A stretch of 64,000 bases of DNA from Millisia brevis NBRC 105863 (GTDB taxonomy: Bacteria; Actinomycetota; Actinomycetes; Mycobacteriales; Mycobacteriaceae), in NCBI RefSeq assembly GCF_001552615.1, contig NZ_BCRN01000005.1:248001-312000 (forward strand). The letters are read 5' to 3'. The translations under genes and the position numbers were made by a program. Numbering within the stretch: position 1 is the stretch's first letter; each line of letters opens with the position of its first letter. The notes under the pieces were generated by a model. It saw only the letters and a program-made list of their open reading frames with translations, searched no databases and had not been told where the DNA came from. Below are positions 58,197 to 64,000 of this stretch, one piece after another.

Positions 58197-58984
58197 GGCG
58201 CCGACTCCTTTCCGATACCTACCGCCGCCTGCGCCATTCGCGCACGCTTGGCGGCGCGTCGGTCGTGCAGATGGGTGATCAACAACGCGATGCCGAAGAG
58301 GGCGGTCATCGGGATCGCGACCAGGAACATCGACAGCACATCCGCCGACGGGGTCACCAACGCGCTGAACAGCACGATCACCACCACGATGACCCGCCAA
58401 CTCCTGCGGATCCGGCGCGCCGACAGGATGCCCATGAAGTTGAGCATCACCACCAGCACCGGCAGGACGAACGAGATCCCCAGTGCGATGACCACTTTCA
58501 GCACGAAGTCGACGTAGTACGACGCGGTCAGGATCGTGGTGTCCTCGTCGGAGGAGATGCCCGCCAGCAGTTCGACCATCCGGGGGAAGATCCGCAGTCC
58601 GAAGTAGCAGCCGACCAGGAAGAGCGGCACGGCGACGGCGGTGAAGCCGAAGGTATACCGCTTCTCCTTGCGGGTCAGGCCGGGTGTGACGTACGCGAAC
58701 AGTTCGAACAGCCAGACCGGGCTGGCGAGCACGATGCCGGCGAACATCGCGACCCGAACCTTCAGGTCGAATGCCCCGGTGATCGTGTCGTAGTTCAGGC
58801 TCGCGACCCGATCCAGGGCGACCTGCTCGATCGGCGACCGCAGCAGATCGAGGATCGGGTTCGCGAGCAGATAGCCTGCGATGCACCCGATGACCAGCGC
58901 CACCGCCGCGCGAGTGGCGCGTACGCGTGCTTCCCGCACATGTCCGGCGAGGGGCATCGTGCCCCGCGCGACGGTGGAGGTCAT
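58184..58984 (-). CDS. tatC: Twin-arginine translocase subunit TatC
   Basis: A 266-residue polytopic subunit that recognises twin-arginine signal peptides. Six membrane segments are visible. Family motifs are MPLAGHVREARVRATRAA (variant of HLxELRxR), SLNYDTITGAFDLKVRVAMFAGIVLASPVWLFELFAYVTPGLTRKEKRY and ALVTPSADVLSMFLVAIPM. Its ATG overlaps the tatA stop by four bases. Confidence 0.95.
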   Translation of the reverse strand: MTSTVARGTMPLAGHVREARVRATRAAVALVIGCIAGYLLANPILDLLRSPIEQVALDRVASLNYDTITGAFDLKVRVAMFAGIVLASPVWLFELFAYVTPGLTRKEKRYTFGFTAVAVPLFLVGCYFGLRIFPRMVELLAGISSDEDTTILTASYYVDFVLKVVIALGISFVLPVLVVMLNFMGILSARRIRRSWRVIVVVIVLFSALVTPSADVLSMFLVAIPMTALFGIALLITHLHDRRAAKRARMAQAAVGIGKESAPCSA

Positions 58985-59250
58985 GACGCCGAGCGACCGA
59001 TGCCGGTCTCGACGCTACCGACGACGACCGGCTGGACCACCGGCTGCACGGGGGCGGCCACAGCGGTGGGCGCGGCGGCGGCCGCGGTCGCACGATCGTG
59101 CTCGGCCTTCGCGTCGTTGGCCTCGTCCTTGAGGATGCGCACCGACTGACCGACGCTCTTGGCGAGGGCGGGCAGCTTGGTGGATCCGAAGACGAGCAGG
59201 ACGACGGCCAGGATGATCAGGGCATGCCAGCCGGTCAGGTTGTGCAACAT
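58981..59250 (-). CDS. tatA: Sec-independent translocase subunit TatA
   Basis: An 89-residue TatA: HALIILAVVLLVFGSTKLPALAKSVGQSVRILKDE, with the Phe-Gly hinge and an amphipathic helix, then an Ala/Val/Pro-rich tail. It follows the dioxygenase stop by 38 bases and is coupled to tatC. Confidence 0.93.
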   Translation of the reverse strand: MLHNLTGWHALIILAVVLLVFGSTKLPALAKSVGQSVRILKDEANDAKAEHDRATAAAAAPTAVAAPVQPVVQPVVVGSVETGIGRSAS

Positions 59251-59288
59251 GGGATTCTCCGTCTGTGAAGTGATGGCTGTGGTCGAGG

Positions 59289-60317
59289 TCAGTTGGGCGG
59301 CTGCATGCCGCTCGGCGGGTTGCCGGACGGGGGTTCGCCACCGCCGGGCGGCATACCGCCGCCACCGCCGGGGGGCATCCCGCCGCCGCCACCCATACCG
59401 CTGACGACGGGTTCGGTCGTGGTGTCGACACCGACCGCGATCGATCCGATGTATCCGGAGGTGACGTCGCCGGTCATGCTGGGCATCTGCAGAGCCGCGT
59501 CATCGTCGCCGAAGATGTTGTCGTTGCTGATACCGCCGATCTGGGCGAGGTTCTCCGCCGAGCCGGCGTACTCGTCGAGGGCGAAGATGCCCCCGAGGAT
59601 CTCCTCCGGGATGGCGACCTGTGAGGTGGCGATCGCATTGGCGACATCGGTCGCCGACTCGACGTCCGGGTAGACCTCGAAGTGCAGGTGCGGCCAACGC
59701 CCCACATAGCAGCCGGGGATGATCGTCTGGAAGGTCAACTCACCGTTGGCATCCGCGACCTGAATACCCCGCAGGAAGGTTTCGTCCTCGACGCCCTCGG
59801 TGTACATCGAGTACTCACCCTGCGCATTGCACTGCCACACGTAGAGGGCGGCGTTCTCGAAGGGGGCATCGTTGTTGGCCATGTCGGTCAGCGCGAAGGT
59901 GAACGTCAGCGGCACACCGGCCACCGGGGTCGTGCTGCCCAGGCTGGTGGTGATGTCGCTGCGCACGATCCCCGAATCCTCGAGGACGTTGATGTCGGTG
60001 GTGCCGTCGGCCGGGTACGGGCCGTTGGTCTCCTCCGGAATCTCACCGGCCGGAACGGCGGTCGAGGCGGACGAGGCACTCGAGGAGCTCGCCGAGGTGG
60101 TCGTGGCGGTCGAGGTCGACGAATCGGTGGAGCATGCCGCCAGGGCGGCAGCGCCGACGCCGGCGCCGACCAGGGTCAACACGCGACGGCGCGTCACCAT
60201 CGTGGCGATATCGAATCCTGCTCCCTGGTCGACGATCTCATCGTCCGGACGGGGGAGCAGGCGGCCTTCGTACGCCGGTCCGTCCGGAGTCGATTCGGGT
60301 TCGGGAACATTCGTCAT
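59289..60317 (-). CDS. Tat-exported intradiol ring-cleavage dioxygenase lipoprotein
   Basis: A 342-residue enzyme of the intradiol dioxygenase (catechol/protocatechuate/hydroxyquinol) superfamily. A long N-region is followed by the twin-arginine signal VTRRRVLTLVGAGVG and lipobox LAAC (Cys62), then a Ser/Thr/Ala linker. The catalytic domain begins at ETNGPYPADG; iron ligands fit Tyr in QGEYSMY, Tyr in GCYVGRWPHLHFEV and the two His of HLHF. The C-terminus is a Gly/Met/Pro-rich repeat. It is likely an extracytoplasmic aromatic-ring-cleaving lipoprotein. It heads an operon with tatA, tatC and tatB. Confidence 0.87.
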   Translation of the reverse strand: MTNVPEPESTPDGPAYEGRLLPRPDDEIVDQGAGFDIATMVTRRRVLTLVGAGVGAAALAACSTDSSTSTATTTSASSSSASSASTAVPAGEIPEETNGPYPADGTTDINVLEDSGIVRSDITTSLGSTTPVAGVPLTFTFALTDMANNDAPFENAALYVWQCNAQGEYSMYTEGVEDETFLRGIQVADANGELTFQTIIPGCYVGRWPHLHFEVYPDVESATDVANAIATSQVAIPEEILGGIFALDEYAGSAENLAQIGGISNDNIFGDDDAALQMPSMTGDVTSGYIGSIAVGVDTTTEPVVSGMGGGGGMPPGGGGGMPPGGGEPPSGNPPSGMQPPN

Positions 60318-60481
60318 GCGGGCTGTCTCCTGAAATCGATGGCCTGCGGGCTGCCGGCCTGATATCGATCCTCGGGGACTGTCCTGAGTGTCCGGTGGAT
60401 CCTTCCTGTACGTTTCCCGGGAGCCGTTCCGGGCATCTCCGGGGTACCTCCGCGGTCGCGTTGTTGGCGGCCCGACGGCGG

Positions 60482-61180
60482 CTATCGCACGTAGTCGCCG
60501 GGCAGTTTGGCACTGCCGGGCATCAGGTATTCGTCGGCGGACAGCGCGTGCATCCACAGCAGGCTCGCCCCGGGGGTGTCGGCCTCCACCCGATCCCACC
60601 GGCTCAGCGTCACCGGGACGATCGCCGACAATGTGAGACCGGCCGGGCCGAGATCCGGGTCACAGGGCCAGGTTCCGGGCCAGGGACGCCCCGGTTGGAT
60701 CGACAGAAGATCACCTTCTGCGGTGACCCGGCCGCCGAGGTCGCGCAACGCCGTCGCGATCTCGTCGGTTCGACGACCTGCGCCGCGAATCGTGCTGGGG
60801 CCGTCCGCGACCGTACACGCCACCGCGATGATCGCGGCCGCCGCGATGCTCACCGCACTCACGTCCCAGTGTCCGCCGACCAGATGTCCGCCGGTCGACC
60901 GGGAGGTGGCGGTCAGACCGGCCCGCGAGGACACCACGTACGCCCCCAGGTCGGCCCAGGTATGGCGCAGCGCTTCGTCGTACGCCGCCGACGGCGCCTC
61001 CCAGTCGCGGATCAGCACCGTACCGGAGGTCAACAACCCCGCGGTCGCCATCGCCACGGCCAGGTCGACATTGGGCGTGCCGTCGACGCGGGGCAGCACG
61101 TCGATGCGGCAGCGCACCGGATGCGCGGCCGGCGGCGGCTCCCAACTCTGCGGTGGCACAGAGGCTTCCCGTGCGTTCAT
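60482..61180 (-). CDS. Half-size EPSP synthase-like protein
   Basis: A 232-residue protein resembling one domain of 5-enolpyruvylshikimate-3-phosphate synthase (about 430 residues in full enzymes). Two repeat-like units of the inverse alpha/beta barrel are visible: VDLAVAMATAGLLTSGTVLIRDW with YDEALRHTWADLGAYV, and DVSAVSIAAAAIIAVACTVADGPSTIRGAG with RTDEIATALRDLGGRV. No Arg/Lys-rich PEP site of both domains can be formed by one half, so an enolpyruvyl transfer activity is doubtful. It has no frameshift or obvious truncation scar. Its start overlaps the stop of the AsnC-type regulator by four bases. Confidence 0.6.
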   Translation of the reverse strand: MNAREASVPPQSWEPPPAAHPVRCRIDVLPRVDGTPNVDLAVAMATAGLLTSGTVLIRDWEAPSAAYDEALRHTWADLGAYVVSSRAGLTATSRSTGGHLVGGHWDVSAVSIAAAAIIAVACTVADGPSTIRGAGRRTDEIATALRDLGGRVTAEGDLLSIQPGRPWPGTWPCDPDLGPAGLTLSAIVPVTLSRWDRVEADTPGASLLWMHALSADEYLMPGSAKLPGDYVR

Positions 61181-62133
61181 TGAATGATTCCTCCGTATCG
61201 TCGTGCCCCCTGGATCGCCATCGGATAGCTGTAGTCCTCCTTGAGCGGTTCGAGGTGCACCCACCCGTGAACGTGAACGACCGTCGACAGCGCGCGCACC
61301 CGCTCGAGGGCGGGCGCCGCATGTCGCTGCGAATCGACCTGCATGGTCGCGACGATGTCGTACCGCCCGAGGGTGGCCGCCAGGAACCGGATCTCCGGGA
61401 TCTTCGTCAGGATCGCGGTACTCTCGCCGACGGTACCGCGCACTCGAAATCCCAAGCCGATATCCACCTTTCGGCCGCCTGCCGATCCGGGGATCACATC
61501 GATGGTCACCACCCCGCTGTCGATCAGCCGCAGGGTGCGGGTGCGTGCCGTCCCCACCGAGACCCCGGTCCCGGCGGCGATCGCGGAGTACGGCAACCGC
61601 CCGTCCGCCTGCAGCAGCGCCAGGATCCGTCGGTCGAGGTCGTCGAGCCAATCCGCCGACACCGCACCGGAACTCATCACATCCCGCACCAGATCGGTGT
61701 AGAGCAGGGTTTCGGTCGACTCGACACCGTCGAGCGCCCGGATCGAATCGAGCACTGCGGACAGGGAGGCGTCGTCGCGGGCGCGCACCTCGACGACCAT
61801 CGGGAACTCCCCGCAGACCAGCGACACGAAAGGGATCTCCGGGCGCCCGCACAGCCGTGCGGCGACCTCGCGGCCGGAGCCGACCGTTGCGACCGAGACG
61901 TGGGCATAGGAGGAGATTCCCAACGTCGTCGGGTGCACCAGGCCGACCACCCGGGTGCGGCCGTCGCCCAGAATCGACGCGAGTCTCTTGGTCACCGTCG
62001 TGCGCGACAGGCCGAGCCGACCCGCCAATTCACCCGGTCCGATCCGCCCATCGGTCCGCAATTCCGCGAGAATCCGACGGTCGACATCGTCGTGTCGCCC
62101 GCTCTCGTCGCTCGGATCATCGACCGTTAACAA
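61177..62133 (-). CDS. Lrp/AsnC-family regulator with two fused units
   Basis: A 318-residue protein made of two Lrp/AsnC-type units in tandem, roughly twice the family's usual 150-160. Unit 1: DDVDRRILAELRTDGRIGPGELAGRLGLSRTTVTKRLASIL. Unit 2: DDLDRRILALLQADGRLPYSAIAAGTGVSVGTARTRTLRLID, each followed by a RAM-like ligand domain. One chain can thus mimic a dimer. Divergent from an amino-acid ABC importer and coupled to the EPSP-synthase-like gene; both are likely targets. Confidence 0.88.
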   Translation of the reverse strand: MLTVDDPSDESGRHDDVDRRILAELRTDGRIGPGELAGRLGLSRTTVTKRLASILGDGRTRVVGLVHPTTLGISSYAHVSVATVGSGREVAARLCGRPEIPFVSLVCGEFPMVVEVRARDDASLSAVLDSIRALDGVESTETLLYTDLVRDVMSSGAVSADWLDDLDRRILALLQADGRLPYSAIAAGTGVSVGTARTRTLRLIDSGVVTIDVIPGSAGGRKVDIGLGFRVRGTVGESTAILTKIPEIRFLAATLGRYDIVATMQVDSQRHAAPALERVRALSTVVHVHGWVHLEPLKEDYSYPMAIQGARRYGGIIQ

Positions 62134-62161
62134 CTGAATTTTTCTCCATCGTTGGCTGTCC

Positions 62162-62171
62162 GATGTACATC
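62162..62171. promoter_or_regulatory. Palindrome in the asnC/ABC-importer gap
   Basis: GATGTACATC is a perfect 10-bp palindrome 29 bases upstream of the AsnC-type start, in the 194-base divergent region before the binding-protein gene. Its place and symmetry suit an Lrp/AsnC operator. The remaining gap sequence shows no other clear element. Confidence 0.4.
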
Positions 62172-62327
62172 ATGCCGGTCCCCGCGTGCATCCGCGCTGC
62201 ATGATTGACCATGTTGGTGGACATTTATGCAGCCGGTCGCGCTAGGAATGCATTTCTGCTGTTGCCGACCCTGTCGGGCGATTCTACGGTTATCGCCAAC
62301 GTCCGTGCAGCCCACAGGAGTTTCATC

Positions 62328-63182
62328 ATGTTCGATAAGGGTCGAGTTACCCGATCCACGTTCGGTGCGGTCACCGCCGTCGCGCTCACCGCTCTGGTCA
62401 GTGCCTGCGGTGGTTCCGGGAGCACCACGGCAGCCGAGGGCGATGCCCCGGCGGGCCTGTTGCGCTCCGGCCAGCTGTCGGTGTGTATCGACCCCGAGTA
62501 CCCACCGCTCGAGTACCTCGAGGGCGGCGACACCAGCAATCCGCTCGGCTTCGACGCCGACAGTGCCCGCGCGCTCGGCGATCTGTGGGGCGTCGACACC
62601 ACCTTCGTCGTCACCGCCTTCGACGGACTGATGCCGGCGCTCAACGCCCAGCGCTGCGATATCACCTGGTCCGGCCTGTACATCAGCGATGAGCGGCTCG
62701 CCGTCGCCGACGCCGCACCGTATATGAACACCGGCCCGTCGCTGATCGTCCGGACCGGCGATACCTCGATCAGCAGCTCCGACGATCTGTCCGGCAAGAC
62801 GGTCGCCGTCCAGGGCGGCGGCTCGAACGAGGCGACGCTGCAGACCCTTTCGGACGAGTTTGTCGCCGCCGGCCGGCCGGGGATCACCATCCAGGCGTAC
62901 CCGAAGACCGCCGAGACGGTGGCCGCGGTCACCAACGGCAAGGCCGACGCCCTGATCGAGACCGATGTCGCGGTGGTCGACATGGTCGACAAGTCGGACG
63001 GTCAGCTCGTCGAGGTCTCCGGAGTGTTCCCGACCGAAACCGTCTTCGGTGTCTTCACCCGCAAGGATGCGGAGCTGACTCCGGCTGTTGCCGAGGGGGT
63101 TTCGACCCTGGTGGAGAACGGCACCATGAACGGTATCGCCGAGCAGTACGGTCTGGATCCGTCCAGGCTCGTCTCCGGCTGA
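62328..63182 (+). CDS. Polar amino-acid ABC transporter, substrate-binding lipoprotein
   Basis: A 284-residue solute-binding protein (family 3). Lipoprotein signal with lipobox LVSAC (Cys27), then the family motifs LSVCIDPEYPPLEYLEGG, GFDADSARALGDLWGV, LNAQRCDITWSGLYISDERL and LSGKTVAVQGGGSNEATLQTL. The ligand is unknown; amino acid or related compound. The ATG at 62328 with AGGAG upstream was chosen over a longer frame. First gene of a binding-protein, permease, ATPase operon. Confidence 0.92.
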   Translation: MFDKGRVTRSTFGAVTAVALTALVSACGGSGSTTAAEGDAPAGLLRSGQLSVCIDPEYPPLEYLEGGDTSNPLGFDADSARALGDLWGVDTTFVVTAFDGLMPALNAQRCDITWSGLYISDERLAVADAAPYMNTGPSLIVRTGDTSISSSDDLSGKTVAVQGGGSNEATLQTLSDEFVAAGRPGITIQAYPKTAETVAAVTNGKADALIETDVAVVDMVDKSDGQLVEVSGVFPTETVFGVFTRKDAELTPAVAEGVSTLVENGTMNGIAEQYGLDPSRLVSG

Positions 63183-63188
63183 TCCGTC

Positions 63189-63923
63189 ATGGCCTTCGAT
63201 GTCGGAATCTTCTTCGACGCGCTGACGTCGAGCACCTTCCTGCGCGGCGCGGCGTTGTCGGTGCTTCTCGCCCTGCTGGCGATGTTCTTCGCCTCGGTCA
63301 TCGGCTTCGGTGTCGCGCTGATGCGCGTCTCGAAGAACAAGGTACTGAACGGAATCGGTGGCGCCTACGTCTGGTTCTTCCGAGCGATCCCGACGCTGCT
63401 GGTACTGCTGTTGATCTGGAACGCCGGACCGCAGCTGTTCCCCGCGCTGCGCGACGGGTGGTTCACCCCGTTCCTGGCCGCGTTGATCGGCTTCTCGATC
63501 GTCGAGGCCGCCTACATGGCGGAGATCCTGCGATCGGCGCTCCAGTCGGTGGACGACGGACAGCATCAAGCGGCGCGGGCCCTGGGCCTGCCGCCGCAGA
63601 AGGTGCTGTTCAAGGTGGTTCTGCCGCAGGCGATCAAGGTGGCGCTGCCGCCGTCGGGCAATGAGCTGATCGCGATGCTCAAGTACACCTCGTTGGCGTC
63701 GGTAATCTCACTGCGCGAGTTGCTGACCACCGCCCAGTCGGAGGTATCGGTGACCTTCCGCTACGCGGAGTACTACTCCGCGGCGCTGATCTACTACCTG
63801 GTCATCGTCTCCGCCCTGATGATCGGTCAGCACTACATCGAACGGCGGTATCGCTGGATCTCCGGTGGTACGCCGACCACGACCGCCGACCCGGCACCGG
63901 CCAAGGAGGTTCGCGCATCATGA
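63189..63923 (+). CDS. Polar amino-acid ABC transporter, permease
   Basis: A 244-residue HisM/GlnP-type permease with five or so membrane segments and the EAA loop EILRSALQSVDDGQHQAARALGLPP that contacts the ATPase. Six bases separate it from the binding-protein stop, and its stop overlaps the ATPase start by four bases. Confidence 0.93.
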   Translation: MAFDVGIFFDALTSSTFLRGAALSVLLALLAMFFASVIGFGVALMRVSKNKVLNGIGGAYVWFFRAIPTLLVLLLIWNAGPQLFPALRDGWFTPFLAALIGFSIVEAAYMAEILRSALQSVDDGQHQAARALGLPPQKVLFKVVLPQAIKVALPPSGNELIAMLKYTSLASVISLRELLTTAQSEVSVTFRYAEYYSAALIYYLVIVSALMIGQHYIERRYRWISGGTPTTTADPAPAKEVRAS

Positions 63924-64000
63924 GCACTCCCGTCCTCCAGGCGATCGGCCTGCGCCGCACCTACGGCGATACCGAGGTCCTCAAGGGTGTCGACTTCAGC
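63920..64000 (+). CDS. Amino-acid ABC transporter, ATP-binding protein (partial)
   Basis: Only the first 27 residues are inside the window: STPVLQAIGLRRTYGDTEVL then KGVDFS. This matches the start of GlnQ/HisP-type ATPases before the Walker A motif. It continues past the right edge and completes the importer. Confidence 0.85.
   Translation, partial: MSTPVLQAIGLRRTYGDTEVLKGVDFS

Noticed and set aside
1-64000. CRISPR array, tRNA, rRNA or insertion sequence
   Set aside because: Tandem repeats found are short coding or spacer minisatellites without spacers of CRISPR type; I saw no cloverleaf-like tRNA, rRNA signature or transposase.

Overview
The window is about 64 kb of high-GC actinobacterial chromosome. 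The gene content fits the order Mycobacteriales (Nocardia/Gordonia/Rhodococcus/Mycobacterium relatives), but I cannot name a genus. Pointers are a DUF222/13E12-type HNH protein under a mycobacterial-type SOS box, an Rv0106-like CobW protein next to cysteine-free ribosomal proteins, a TIGR04338-type metallohydrolase, many GTG starts and many 4-base stop/start overlaps. I saw no rRNA, tRNA, CRISPR array, phage or insertion sequence.

Layout. 0-4.2 kb: a YoaK membrane protein, then ureide/urate catabolism (allantoinase divergent from uraD-uraH-uricase). 4.2-9.2 kb: SOS-boxed HNH protein, hemerythrin, pyruvate oxidase/dehydrogenase, aldo/keto reductase. 9.4-19.7 kb: mixed housekeeping and accessory genes, including an AHSA1/ArsR pair, DUF2786 and TIGR04338 proteins, a disulfide oxidoreductase, an acyl-CoA dehydrogenase, a PPOX/MarR divergent pair and an AlkC-type DNA glycosylase. 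19.7-22.3 kb: a genomic scar in which a LysR gene lacking its DNA-binding domain abuts a decayed, internally deleted copy of an MFS gene that is intact at 25.5-26.7 kb; a membrane-anchored esterase follows. 22.3-26.7 kb: GntR-MFS, then a small membrane gene and a TetR gene facing each other across three near-identical palindromes, then the second MFS gene.

26.7-29 kb is a zinc-limitation locus with two Zur-like boxes: rpmE2 and a CobW-like chaperone on one side, cysteine-poor L28, L33 and S18 on the other. 30.3-35.4 kb is a catabolic operon (CoA-transferase, MHS-type permease, two enoyl-CoA hydratases) divergent from its LysR regulator. 35.4-43.5 kb holds unconnected enzymes and small membrane proteins. 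43.6-45.6 kb is a NfeD-flotillin pair. 45.9-49.3 kb carries gluconate permease and kinase, then a succinate-semialdehyde dehydrogenase that ends in a strong hairpin.

The most interesting part is 49.5-60.3 kb. First comes a tight five-gene run (glycosyltransferase, acyl-adenylating enzyme, second glycosyltransferase, P450, NAD-dependent epimerase) that looks like a small glycolipid or lipid-derived biosynthetic cluster. Next is a signalling module: a transmembrane Ser/Thr kinase whose extracellular domain is about 55% identical to a secreted protein encoded divergently beside it, with an FHA-like/HTH-like protein translationally coupled to the kinase. Then comes a complete tatA-tatC-tatB set directly downstream of a Tat-signal intradiol dioxygenase lipoprotein, which looks like a cargo with its own translocase. 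The window ends with a two-unit AsnC regulator coupled to a half-size EPSP-synthase-like protein, divergent from a polar amino-acid ABC importer that runs off the edge.
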